Positions 1 through 10,756 of a DNA stretch of 64,000 nucleotides are shown in pieces; positions within the stretch are counted from its first letter, which is position 1, and the number at the start of each line of letters is the position of its first letter. The notes beneath the pieces are model-generated. The model worked only from the letters and a program-made list of their open reading frames with translations. It made no database searches and was not told the origin of the DNA. A program made the position numbers and the translations under genes. This stretch comes from Gymnopus androsaceus JB14 (Eukaryota > Basidiomycota > Agaricomycetes > Agaricales > Omphalotaceae): positions 2,713 through 66,712 of the forward strand of contig ML769565.1 in assembly GCA_009733575.1 (NCBI GenBank), written 5' to 3'.

Positions 1-640
1 AGTGTTTTTCAAGCTTGAAAGTAAAAAATTCTTAAAAAAAAAAAAAAAAACTGGAACGTCAAAAAAACCTAAATTTGCTTTTTCAAATAATTTTGTTTCC
101 CGGGGAGATTAAGGGGGGGAAAAACCACGTTTTTCCTTCTCAAAAAAAAAATTTACCCGGGAAAAAGAAAACCTTGTTTCGCGGGGTCCCACATCGTCAA
201 AAAATTCTTTTTGGAACCCCCAGGCGGGGCGGATGGGGCTTTTTTGGGGAGGATTTGGTGATGGGGCCACCGGGTTTGGTTTTTAGGGGATTTTTAAAAA
301 AAAAAAAGGAGCATGTTCGAAGGGGGAAAACAGGGTTTTTCAAAAAAAAGTAAATAAATTTGGGCCATCTTGTAAAAAAAAAAAGCGTTTCGAAAGTGTT
401 GCTTTGGGAACATTCAAAACAAAGGAACCATTTAAAAAAAATCAAAAAAAAAATTGGGGCGGCGTTTTCGAGGGGAAAAAATTTTCTAGGGGAAGAAAAC
501 GTCAAGGGGGGGGACCAACCGGGCAACTCCCAAAAGGTGGATGGAAAGGGGGAAAAAATTTTTACGGGCAACAAAAAGAATTTTTGGGGAACTTTTGGGA
601 AAATTTCTTCGAACATTTTTTTCCGGCAAAAAATTTATAG
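1..640. other. Low-quality, homopolymer-swollen contig end
   Basis: This stretch is dominated by runs of A, G and T (including a run of about 17 A near position 35) interspersed with short normal-looking words. Open frames here translate into Lys/Phe/Gly-rich nonsense with no recognisable domain. Nearly every word carries a run of three to eight identical bases, which is not seen after about 650. The pattern resembles homopolymer-extension error in uncorrected long reads more than any biological repeat. I see no gene. Confidence 0.6.
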
Positions 641-717
641 GAGTTTAAAGCTACGAGCTTCAAGAGTATGTTGTTATCAGAATCTGTATAGTTTCGACCC
701 ACCGTTCGTCGAAGGCG

Positions 718-900
718 TAGTTTGCACATGACTAATAGCTATGTAAAATTCGACATGCAATTAGTACGCTAATTAACGACTGGCACCAAGAATGGTTGGC
801 GCACCCAATGTAGAAACAAGATCTTGGTATGCATAAGGTAAGGAAGCGATTAAGGCGAGCCAAGAGAAGGAAAGGTGAGGAATGTGTGGACAGGTATAAA
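718..900. repeat. Diverged direct repeat, copy 1
   Basis: This segment shares a run of conserved words with 3033-3215 in the same order and orientation: AGCTATGTAAA, GACATGCAA, TGGCAC, GCGCACCCA/ACGCACCCA, GTAGAA and GCAT followed by GAAAGCGAT. Spacing between the words is nearly the same in both copies, so an old duplication is more likely than chance. Neither copy encodes a convincing protein. Confidence 0.45.
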
Positions 901-1438
901 ATAGGGTATAAAACCTTTCCTTCCTCCTTCCTCCTTCTATCTCTTTCAGGAACACGAAAGCAGATCATAGATGTGTCGTAGCACGGCCTTAAAATTTGAT
1001 TAGACCACTACCGAGAGCCATGGTAGTAGTCGCTGAAAAAAGTGAAGTTATACATTATAATGCACGAGAGGAGGGCAATTGAGCCACCGGTAAGAGCATG
1101 ATGAAAAACTGTGCTCGAGCGCAGCCTGATGGCATTGATCTCACGTTCCAAGTATCGATGACTCTGAGACTGACGGAAGAGACTGAGTTTGAGATACCAG
1201 ACGTATCGGGTTCCGAGGGGGTTTGTTTATGCGCTTGATGCGCCGCTGTAATATTCGTACCGGTTGAATCTTATTTCCCTGCGCGTTTCTCAGGAGTAAT
1301 ATATAAAATAAAATAATAGACATGAGTAAAGTCTCCGATCTCAACTTTATTTAGCAACTGACTGAAGAGGATTGAAAGGATTGAATTTTTGCGATTTCAC
1401 CTGGTCTGTTAGCACACAATGCAAGTATGTTATTTATT

Positions 1439-2221
1439 TCAGTACTGACTGTACTTTATATAATATAAGAGATATAGATATGATACTAAAAAGGTTGACG
1501 GAAAACTGCAACAAGTACAGTAAGTGATAACAGGATGGAAATAGGACGGTTGGATAGTACAATAATAATAATAAGCTTCGTGGATCGAGAATATCAAGCC
1601 TTTCGTCATAACTTGGACTTGACCAGCTAACACGCCCTGATGACCCCTAGCGCCGGGAATAAAATCCGCGACCTTCATCGAGGTCATACTTGGATGGACA
1701 TATGAGATACCAGGTTCTTCGAGTTCAATACCGGTAATTGAGGTGTCCTCATGATAGGGCGTGTCGGGAGGGAGATGAAGGATGGGAGATGAATATATCG
1801 ACCGGTGCTCATCGGATTCCGAATCCGAACCAGAGTTCGGGTTAAACACTGAGAAGAGGAATGGTTCCCTCCCTCTCTCCTCGTATAAAAGTATTCCGAT
1901 CATCAACAGGCCGGCGTGTAGGCTCGGTCCGGTCTGATACGTCTCTATACGCGGGCGGGGTGTAATCGAAAGTCTCATCGGTGAACGTTGGTAGAGGAAT
2001 GGAGTAGGTGATGAGATTTCCGCGAATGAGATATTAAGAAAGAATGAAACGAAGAACTTTTGCCATTTATGCTGCAGAGGTATGAAGTGGCCCCCGTTAT
2101 GCTCTTCTACCCTTATTTGAACTTTGAATGCTGCCACGAAGATATGGGATCGTTCCAGGAGGACAAACAATATCATTTCGTCCCACCACGTAGAGCCACC
2201 GGGCGTTTCAGGGCCAACCAA
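1439..2221 (-). CDS. Hypothetical protein (weak ORF)
   Basis: This is a 260-codon open frame on the minus strand with no recognised domain. The middle has an acidic low-complexity stretch (SGSDSESDE) and a proline-rich patch. The C-terminal ~50 residues are Tyr/Ser-rich and look like translated AT-rich noncoding DNA, so a shorter product is possible. There is no family resemblance I can name, and the flanking DNA is degenerate. It could be a relic exon of a larger gene. Confidence 0.2.
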   Translation of the reverse strand: MVGPETPGGSTWWDEMILFVLLERSHIFVAAFKVQIRVEEHNGGHFIPLQHKWQKFFVSFFLNISFAEISSPTPFLYQRSPMRLSITPRPRIETYQTGPSLHAGLLMIGILLYEERGREPFLFSVFNPNSGSDSESDEHRSIYSSPILHLPPDTPYHEDTSITGIELEEPGISYVHPSMTSMKVADFIPGARGHQGVLAGQVQVMTKGLIFSIHEAYYYYCTIQPSYFHPVITYCTCCSFPSTFLVSYLYLLYYIKYSQY

Positions 2222-3032
2222 ACTCAGCGCTGCTATGTTATAGCGGCTTTGCCTTTTAGAGTCAAGGCTTTCCCATGATAGGCTTTCGCGTCCTCGAAAT
2301 CAATAATCCTAGAGCACATGCAATAATTTTTCTGTCATCAAATTTCCGAGTGAGTATAAGCAAACCTAGATTTGATTTATCATCACTTACAAAGGAGGAG
2401 GAGGGGCAACTCCATTTTGAAAAACATAGGGAAAAGCTTTACGGCGCTCAAGCTAGAGAGAGATTTGTTTACATTCGTCCTTCCAAGGCGGAAGAGCCAC
2501 GACCATAGCAGCGATCTGTTCGGCCATAGCAGCACCTTGGACTGAAAACCAAAGATTGGCCTACAAAATGTTCGTCAGTAACGGTGTCAACTTGAAGATA
2601 AATCTTACTGACGCTCAAACCTATGCTCTTTCAATATCTCCGGAGATAGAACCACGTTTCCTCAATATTTGCGAAGATTGGTCGCGGTCCCACGTCGTAA
2701 TCTTGAATCCAGCTGCGAGAGGCTTGGAGATAGGTGGAGGGGCGGGTTGTAGGTGTTAGAGCATGTTGGGACGGGTTTCCAAGTATATTGGGGCATCTGT
2801 AGTGTTTCCAAAGTGTGGCGTTTGGGACGACAGGAACCCATAATCATGGGCGCGTCGAGAAATCTAGGAGAACGTCAGAACCACTATAACTCCGAGATGA
2901 AGGACGATTACGCACAGAATTTGACTTGGATCTCGACATTCCGCACATTACAGGAGGCGAGCTATGAGTTTGGATATGAGTATGGTTGCCAACAGCATCT
3001 GGTATGAGTTTAGACTCACCTTTCGGAAGCCG

Positions 3033-3215
3033 TAGTATGCCACATTTGACATAGCTATGTAAACATTTGACATGCAAATCAGTTATACGAATATCGAGTG
3101 GCACAAGCAAGTTGGACGCACCCATGTAGAACAAGTACTTGGTAGGCATATTAGAAAGCGATAAGCGATGAAAGAGGAAGGAAGGTGCTTGGAGGAAGGT
3201 GTGGATGATACAGGA
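3033..3215. repeat. Diverged direct repeat, copy 2
   Basis: This is the partner of 718-900, with the same ordered words separated by substitutions and small indels. It includes the GTAGAACAAG..CTTGGTAGGCAT segment, which matches GTAGAAACAAG..CTTGGTATGCAT in copy 1. No gene is apparent. Confidence 0.45.
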
Positions 3216-4380
3216 TATGTGAAGTTTCTCCTACCTCTTATAGTGAAAGAGTATTCAGACACAGAGGATAGGGTTCAATCAATAATGGAGCTCGGAGAAC
3301 GTCTCAACGATACAACCATTAGTACAAGTTGTAAACAGTACAGTATTTGCAGTTTAGGGCGTTTGAAAGGACAAACGCCAGCACAGCCTGCCATTAGATA
3401 ATCACAATGGGTATGGAACGTCTGCCGCAGCTCGGCTCCGCGAGATGTTGTCTGAGTCGAATGCATTGAAGTAGAACACGGTAAGCGAGGTTGCAGGTCT
3501 TGAAACTGAGTACAGCCTAGGGGAAAGCATTGCATTTTAATCTCCCTGCCAGAGCGAGTATACGAGAACAATTACTTGGGAAAACTTCTCATCGGGAATT
3601 AGGCATCAAGTAAAAATCGGGCCATTCAATCCTAATACACCATGCACAGCTCGGTCTGGTACAATTGAATTCTGTAGAGATGTATCACACCGCAATGCTC
3701 CAAATAGGGTATGAGCCCGGACGTCTTTCTGTTACAAGGTAGGAAGGGCGATGTGAGTCACAATGAAGCTGATGACCTTTAACGTTGAACTGGCAGCTTG
3801 TAGGATTGAACGCTTGGCCTATGCCCCATACGCGTCCGATTTTGGCTGAATTGGCTGGCGCCGGCTTTTACAACTCCAACTTCTTTAGAGCGTATTAGCT
3901 GCGTGTCTCAAGATTATTGGGCCCCTCAAAAGCGAAATTTTTGATTCAAAAGAAACCAAAAATCAATCACCCGGATGGGGTTGAGTCTTCCGACAAGCTC
4001 AGTGTCTTTAACCAAAAGCATTTTGAGATGCGCTAATACACTCTATTTCAGCTTTTTTCAGTGCTAACAATACCGTTCCCTGAACCCATATTTGACGCTT
4101 CATTCCTTTTTTTCCATTCCAAGCCAATTTCAGCGCTCGTAGCTGTATTTGGAATTCCAGAAACAACTGGAATAAGTATGTGAGTCATAGCTGTCATCTT
4201 TCTTCTCATTAAAGCTGTAGACTAATATCGCTTCGCACATTCCAGAAAAACTATTTCTTCATCCTGGTTCCTAGGCCCACAACTACTTTACAACGCGAGC
4301 TCCATCGAAGCTGCTAGGCCTGTCTATCTGTCAAATGACTTCACCAGCTCAAGCACAAGCCCGGAGCTCGCTTTCCGTAC
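3216..4380. other. Intergenic, no gene recognised
   Basis: I see no convincing coding region or RNA. From about 3850 onward the sequence begins to resemble the upstream flanks of the GH12 relics. Words such as AGCACAAGC..TCGGAAAAGTTGGCGCAAAT and CTCATGACGC..TCAAGT recur near 6690-6790 and 28730-28820, so this is probably the promoter side of GH12 copy 1. Confidence 0.4.
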
Positions 4381-4824
4381 TAGCAAAAACCTCGGAAAAG
4401 TTGGCGCAAATGAAGAAAGGCTTGAGGTTATGCAGGACAAAATAAGTCGTTGTGCCTCATGACGCATTTTCAAGTTTATTTGATCCTATCGCAGGCCTAT
4501 CGGTTATATTAATAACTAGTATTCATGCCCTAGCTAGTCCGCCCCGGACCGAAATGCAAGATGTAGGCAGTCCATCGTAGCCACCGGCATAATCAGGTAG
4601 ACCAGTATGATTCTTGTCTGCGAAAGCAGATTTCTTTTCATTGTTTTCCGAACTGTAAGCCCGTTTGTGGCCTGTGCCATTATCTGCTATCGTCACCCAG
4701 GATCAGGAAGTCGTCCTGGTTCAAGGTAAAATTTCGGCTCGAGAACCCTCAGGAGCAGTGTTTAAAAGATAATGAACTTGGAGGAGGACGGGATGCAGCT
4801 AGCGTAGGACTTTTTGTAGCTATC

Positions 4825-5800
4825 ATGTTTTTGCCTTCAAACTCTCCGCGCTCCTCTTTCTGCTACCTTTGGCTTTCGCCCGCTCCTACTACTGATCTTG
4901 AAGTAAGAAGCCCCAGCACGACATTCTGTGGGCGCCAAACTTTTCACTATCGTGCGCCTGTACGAGTCTCATTGATGTCATCTCCACCCAGGGCAATGGG
5001 ACACCGATACTGATGGAACTACGAACTCTTCCTCGACCAGTGGGTCTGCTGATGCTACATCTGGCTCGGACTGTGGCGTCCATCACCTCGCTCAACGGTA
5101 ACACCGTTGCCTGGACCACCACTTGGGAATAGGTGGGTGGCACTGGTATCAAGAGTTTCACCAGCATGCAGCTCAACGCAGGGATCAACCAACAACTAAG
5201 TGCCATTAGCAGCATCGAGGTCCACTTTTTCCCCCCTTCTTACCATTTATCTCATGAAGTTCAACAGAGCTCATGGTTCTGGACCATCGACTATTCCGAA
5301 ACACCTGTATGTGATGTGACCTACGATCTCTTCACAGCGGACTCTCCTGGTGGACGCGGCTAACGAGATTATGGTATGGATGGCAAACTATCAATCTGGT
5401 CCTGATTTCATTCGAGTACGATGCAGAAGGTGAACCCATCCCGTTGCAAGCGATATATCCCTTGCTGGATACACGTGTATGCAGACAAGTTGTACTGTAT
5501 CATCTGCAGTGGCACTGAATCACATTCATAACGCAGGAACCTCTACAGCGGCTCTAACGGCGCGAACGCTGTTTGGTCGTTCTTGCTCGCTGACCTTCCT
5601 TTCACCACCGACTTCGAAGGAGACATCATGGAATTTTCGATGTGAGTTTCCTTAATGTTTTTGCAAATATCATACTCAAAAGACTAATGTGCTTCACCGG
5701 CAGTACTTAATCGATCATGAAGGATTAGGCAGTTCGCAATATCTCACTACTTTCCAAGCTGGTACAGAGGCTACCTCGGCTCTGCCACTCTAATCACGTT
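4825..5800 (+). pseudogene. GH12 endoglucanase pseudogene, copy 1 (most decayed)
   Basis: This is a relic of a secreted glycoside hydrolase family 12 enzyme, a family that cleaves beta-1,4-glucan or xyloglucan in plant cell walls. The start ATG, a hydrophobic signal-like stretch, the TTFCG motif, WDTD-type and TSGSDCG segments, GGTGIKSFTSMQLNAGI and NEIMVWMANYQSGP can all be found, but in three different frames and with an in-frame stop after TTWE. NEIMVW holds the family's nucleophile glutamate. Intron positions match copies at 7254 and 29282. The many frame breaks and substitutions make this the oldest and most damaged copy. Identity as GH12 is confident; loss of function is nearly certain. 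Confidence 0.8.
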
Positions 5801-6162
5801 TGCGTTTTTTTTTGTTTGCTGAAAGCGCCTCCACTAATATTTTTGCTTTCCGGATGTTTAGGACTAGCTACACTACCGTCATCTCCTAAATATAAATTAT
5901 GAATTATTCTGGCAATAGGGTGTCCTCATCAAGATAAACGGAAATCAGGTAAGTAGGCACCTCAGGGTGAATCTACCAGATGTATTATTCGCGAGCCACG
6001 AATCAAGGGATTTATATACTCTATATTGTCAGGCATTGTGAAACCTAAACCAAATTCCTTTAACAGGATAGTTAAGAAAAAAACGTTTGGGTCAATCTCG
6101 CATGTGCGAGGGCAAGCTCATGCCTGCATTTTAGGTATCGGACTGCGCCTGTATTCCGCCAA

Positions 6163-7253
6163 AGGTTGGGCGCTTGAGCGCTAACTAACATCCAGCCCGA
6201 CTTCTAGGTAACTAACTTACTCTCAGCCCAATCATCAAAATCAAACCCGCATCGCGTTTTTATGGCTGACTAACCTATTCTTTCTGCCCCTCGGCCTTCA
6301 ACGCAGACATCATAACGGTTTTCACTCTATAATTTCACAAGCGTTCATGGACTAAATAGTGTTGGTGCTGATTCGACCTTCCTCTCTGACAGTGCGTTAT
6401 CGAACTCCTGGTTCCGACACTCTTAACAACGTCAGAAATCGTATATTTCAGCCACTGGTTAACTCACAGGAATAGCACTACAGCATAACTAATTAAGCTT
6501 TCAGGCTCCATTCACTGCTCTTCTCCCGGGGTTTGGTGCGTTCTACTCAATTCTTGCCTCAGTCTCAACTACGACGAGCGCGTCTACTTTGGTGTTGGCC
6601 AGTGAGCGAGTGCTGCTAGTGCCGTTTCAAGGTAAGATTGAAGGTGATTGAAGCATTCTTTCCTATTCCCATTCCACTATCCGTAGCAGAAACCTCGGAA
6701 AATTTGCGCAAATCAAGAAGCAATGCTTGGCTATAGGTCAATATGTCAATATGTCATTTCGCCTCATGACGCGCTCTCAAGTCTAATAGTATTCTATCAC
6801 AGGCTTATCACTTATATTAATCCAGTCGGTCTCGGTGCAGTATTTCCGTTACAATTCATCGAAAGTCCATCTCCTGACTTCAAATGACCTTCTGCGTCAG
6901 GCAGGACCGCCACGGACCGAATTGCAACAGTTAATCCCCAATCCAGTGGTCCCAAAGGCAACTGGGAAGGAGTGTCAGGCCATCCGCGGATACTCGCCGG
7001 TGGAATCAATCAGTTAGGTCAGGCTGGGCGTAATTTCCGCTAACGAGCTTATTGCCTGCAATGACATATTGACTCTTATTGTTTTCGTCCTGTGAGCCTG
7101 TTTGGGTACTATCATATCCCTCAGGATGTCGTTCTTCAAGGTGTATTTTCGGCTCGGAAACACCTCGCGTCACTCCAAGCCAAGATACTTTTAGGATGTT
7201 AGCGACACTTTAAAAGAGCGGAGACTGAGGTGCAGCCAGCGTAGGACTTTGCC
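6163..7253 (+). repeat. Upstream part of the GH12 duplication (copy 2)
   Basis: About 1.1 kb upstream of GH12 copy 2 aligns by eye with 19766-19985 followed by 28410-29281, the upstream flank of copy 3. Shared words include GGGCGCTTGAG, AATCAAACCCGCATC, AACGCAGA, GCGTTCAT, TTATCGAACTCCTGGTTC and CTCGGAAACACCTCGCGTCAC. The whole gene-plus-promoter block was therefore duplicated. Position 6338-6350 preserves the uninterrupted site (GCGTTCATGGAC) into which the 19986-28409 DNA is inserted in copy 3. No other gene is visible in this stretch. Confidence 0.7.
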
Positions 7254-8381
7254 ATGTTCGCCTCCAAACTCTCCGCCCTCCTCTTTCTGCTACCCATCGC
7301 TTTGGCTGCTCCGGCTGCTGATTCTGAAGTACGAGCTGGTACGACGTTCGTGGTAAGTAAAAAAACATGTTCATTTCTCTTCCTAGTGCGCGAATCTCAT
7401 TCATAACTTCGTGCAGGCCAATGGGACACGTCTACGTCGGGAAATTACGAGCTCCTCCTTGACCAATGGGGCTTTCTGGTGCTACGTCGGGCTCGGACTG
7501 CGCCTCTATCTCCTCCACCAGTGGCAACAACATCGCCTGGACAACCACCTGGAACTGGGTTGGCGGTACGGGCGTCAAGAGCTTCACCAACATACAACTT
7601 AACGCGGGGATCAACCAGAAATTGAGCGCTATTAGCACCATTCCTGTAAGCACAGCCTCTCTTCGATTTCTTTTCGTTCCTTTCTCCTCAATCAAGCATG
7701 CTAACTGCATGACACTGTTTTCGATTCCCAGAGTACTTGGAATTGGGAGCAAACATCGTCCGGCACTGTAGTCGCAGACGTTGCCTTCGACATGTTCACT
7801 TCAACTTCTGCCGGGAGCTCTGCTACCAACGAAATCATGATATGGCTCGCCAACTTCAACGCCGGCCCCATCTCATCGTCGTACAACTCTGCTGGACAAC
7901 CTAACCCTGTTGCCACTGGAATATCTCTTGCCGGGCACACTTGGTATGCATCCCATTGTACATCTTTGATTTTTCACTATCCCAACATCAGGATCAGAAT
8001 TTGCATTGCGCTGATTGAAATTGACTATTTTCTACAGGAATCTTTACACTGGCTCGAACGGCGCTAACGCCGTCTGGTCTTTCCTCCCCTCGACCTCGGG
8101 TACAACGATCACCAGTTTCAGCGGAGACATTATGACGTTCTTCACCGTAAGCTTCTCGCTGTTCATTCAAATTGTGCTTGACTAATTTGACCTTAATCTT
8201 TAATAGTACCTCATCCAACATGAAGGCCTCAGCTCGTCCCAATTCCTCACTACGCTTCAGGCTGGAAAGAGGCGACTTCTGGTTCCGCTACCCTCACCAC
8301 GTTAGTGAATATTTATTATTTCCCTTCCTACTGGCTAATCGTCAGCCACACAGCACTGCATATAGCGTAGTAATCAACTGA
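7254..8381 (+). pseudogene. GH12 endoglucanase pseudogene, copy 2 (near-intact, frame-shifted)
   Basis: The start is MFASKLSALLFLLPIALA, a clear signal peptide. Homologous exons follow, containing [61 protein letters not shown] (nucleophile Glu), LYTGSNGANAVW and YLIQHEG, with introns of about 50-90 bp. The last exon ends TAYSVVIN before the stop at 8379. Three single-base losses relative to copy 3 break the frame: near the exon-1 end (TTCGTGG for TTCTGTGG), after DQWG, and before the acid/base region (GGAAAGAGG for GGAACAGAGG). Either the gene is a young pseudogene or these are sequencing indels. The product would have been a secreted beta-1,4-glucanase of about 240 residues. Confidence 0.85.
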
Positions 8382-8418
8382 TTATGTACTTAACACTGGT
8401 GTACGTATTAGTATGAAG

Positions 8419-9247
8419 TTATGTGATACAGTACCAACTAAGAATGAAATTCCCTCTTTCTAATGTCCTCAAAAACAATCTGGATCTGACCTTGTTTTTA
8501 CCGGCATCGCCGGTATCTCCTCGCATGTTGCCTAGAACCTGGCCGAGAGTGTCCAAAGATCCTGTAAAATTTTGGAACAACGCAAGGAGTTGTTGTGGAG
8601 TGGGTTCCGTAGGTACCAGTCCCGCAGCTCCTCCAGCAGGAGGGCCACCAGAAGGACCACCAGTAGGACGGTCTCCGGACGGATCGGTTCTATCTGGATC
8701 CTCACCTCCACCGTTACCATCATTGGGGTTTGGATTATCACCGGATTGTTCTGCAAACGGATCTTTGTCTCCTCGACCACTTGCCCTAGATGATCTACGT
8801 GTCTGGGAGCGGCCTCGGGAGACTTGTGATTGAGAGCAACTAGCATCTCTGGAATTGGTTGGGACGGCAGTAGCCCTTTGCCGGGTGCCAGCCGTCAGGA
8901 ATGTTGGAGATTGTGGAACTTCTTCTGGGTCTACTACCATCGGTATAGCAGTTTGATCTCTGACCGGTGTACGTACCGTAAATTCATTACCCTCATCATC
9001 ATAAAGGGTTTTAAAAACGAATTGTGTAGCTCCGCTGTCAGTATCCATTGTTATTGCAGGAGGGACCGGAGCAGCAGAACTTGGACTGAAAGCTGTAATA
9101 CGTCGACGGGCAGTACCGAGTACCGAGTGTTGAAATAGATTCCACATATGGAGCGAATGCAGATGCGTTCGTTGCGAACACATTTTGGATTGGTGCCAGT
9201 GTGGGGTTTACGGCTCTTTGGCTACGAAGTGTACGTTTTGGAGCCAT
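8419..9247 (-). pseudogene. gag: Truncated Ty3/Gypsy-like gag, N-terminal part
   Basis: On the minus strand an ATG at 9247 opens a protein beginning MAPKRTLRSQRAVNP. It continues with an Arg/Ser/Gly/Pro-rich disordered region and ends near TPQQLLALFQNFTGSLDTL, the kind of N-terminal segment found before the capsid domain in basidiomycete Gypsy gags. A 7-bp tandem repeat (TACCGAG twice at 9114-9127 on the plus strand) shifts the frame; with one copy the two frames would join. Everything downstream of gag (protease, RT, integrase) is missing, and the coding region ends against the 3' flank of GH12 copy 2. The matching LTR lies directly upstream at 9295-9903. Identification rests on composition, context and the LTR rather than on a catalytic motif. 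Confidence 0.6.
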
Positions 9248-9294
9248 AGGAATTGGTAAAAAAAATGGCGTAACAAGATTTAGTTTAAATATAC

Positions 9295-9903
9295 TGTTAG
9301 GACCATGCTACCGGGGGGGAGCCGGACCTGAAAGAAGTCAAGCTGGGTCGGACCAAAGTATAAACCAAGGCAACCAAAGTAGTTGCCAACCGGAGACACG
9401 AGAAGGAAGCGGACCGCAGACCGTCTATTAGGACGGACCCTCGCTACGCCAATGGTCCTGAAGGGAATGGAAGCGACGACACCGAAGGTTGTCGGTAAAG
9501 GTGTCCGAGATGGACTTGACGATGCCGAAGGTCGTCGGTGAGTAAAGGATCAAGGCCGGAAGGCGTTGAGTCGAGTATAGGGTTAATCCAAGTCAATATT
9601 TAAACTAAAGACTACTACACAAGATGAGTCGGCTTATATACGGTAGTCCTTATTGTTAAAATAAAGATAATAGCTTCCTGTACGATATAAGTCGGCCGGG
9701 AAGGAGAATAATAAGTAATTGTCTTTCGGTTAGAATAATTGTTAAACGTGAGAGTGAATGGGAAACAATAAGAAATGGACCGAAAGGGACCGAGGTGACC
9801 GGCCTGACCGGCTCGGTCACTTAGAAGAAAATATCCGATATAAGTACAGAGGGATCTCGGTCGTCTCGGTAAGTGTACCGGCCGTAGCTGGCATGGTTGT
9901 AAC
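9295..9903 (-). repeat. LTR of Gypsy-like element, copy 1
   Basis: This is a 609-bp segment bounded by TGTTA at one edge and TAACA at the other, directly upstream of gag on the minus strand, which is the position of a 5' LTR. Read on the minus strand it starts TGTTACAACC and ends CCTAACA. A primer-binding site must lie between 9248 and 9294; CTTGTTACGCC is there but I could not match it to a tRNA end. No second LTR of the same insertion is visible. Confidence 0.65.
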
Positions 9904-10171
9904 AGAGGTATTTCTTGGCGGCGGGCATGGAATGTATGAAATCTGATTAAAACAAGCAAAAAACCACCACTCCTCTACCAAATTTGAATTTTTGACCAAA
10001 CTTTCATTGCCTGAATGATCTTTACCCTAATATATATCAATGCATGGGATGAAATTTCTACATGTCTATTGGATGAATCACTGTAACATTTTCTCTCAGA
10101 ATTTCACCATATATGGTCAGTCACGCTGAGTGCACGTGATCTTGACTGAGCTTGGCTGCTCCATACCTTAA

Positions 10172-10515
10172 TAACACTTGAAAACATTCTCAAGGATGAG
10201 TTGAAGATCATAGGACATCATGAGATGTCTAGATCATCAATTAAAAAGGAAGGGTTTGGAAAGCTTCAACCCCTACCCTTACCCTCCATACCCTTGGGTC
10301 AAAAACCCCCAGTGTTAGCCTTAAGGCCTTAATTAAGGCCTCCAAGCTAAGGGTGGACAGGGGTAGGGGTCAACCCGGGGTTTTTGACCCAAGGGTATGG
10401 AGGGTAAGGGTAGGGGTTGAAGCTTTCAAAACCCTCCCTTTTTTAATTGATGATCTAGACATCTCATGATGTCCTATGATCTTCAACTCATCCTTAAGAA
10501 TGTTTTCAAGTGTTA
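10172..10515. repeat. Foldback: ~140-bp inverted arms
   Basis: The left arm (10172-~10311, starting TAACACTTGAAAACATTCT) is the inverse complement of the right arm (~10378-10515, ending GAATGTTTTCAAGTGTTA). Both arms carry the GATCATAGGACATCAT, ATCATCAATTAAAA and AACCCCTACCCTTACCCTCC segments. The ~65-bp loop contains TTAAGGCCTTAATTAAGGCC. A transcript would form a very long hairpin. A second copy is at 13291-13630. Confidence 0.8.
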
Positions 10516-10756
10516 TTCCCTCTATTCTACCCAAAGTCTCATGAGTGGTACATCATTCTGTCTAAAACCCTTCCTAAAACCTGGAGGTTTGAAGGGTAAG
10601 GGTATGGAGGTAAGGGTGAGGTTAGGGCCTTTCCAACCCAGGGGTTAACCCCTGTCCATCCTTACTCCAAGCAGACCAAAGGTCTTATTTAAACCCCAGA
10701 TTGACCCCTACCCTGTCCATCTTAGGTAGGAGGCTGATTTTGGAATACTTAACTCA

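Larger units (their letters stand above)
9140..10715. repeat. Duplicated block D1 (gag start, LTR, foldback)
   Basis: This 1.6-kb block is nearly identical in order and content to 12221-13829. Both contain the gag start, the leader, the LTR, about 270 bp of flank, the GGGTAAGGG-rich foldback and a common right end at GACCCCTACCCTG. Because non-LTR flank is included, this is a segmental duplication and not two retrotransposon insertions. Differences between the copies are mostly single-base gains or losses in short homopolymers. Confidence 0.8.

Noticed and set aside
8423..8833. Pro/Ser-rich plus-strand ORF
   Set aside because: It is the complement of the Gly/Pro/Arg-rich gag region; codons and composition follow the minus-strand gene.
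10250..10740. Telomere-like GGGTAAGGG / CCCTTACCC tracts
   Set aside because: The unit is irregular, lacks tandem TTAGGG arrays, and occurs inside inverted foldback arms in both block copies.
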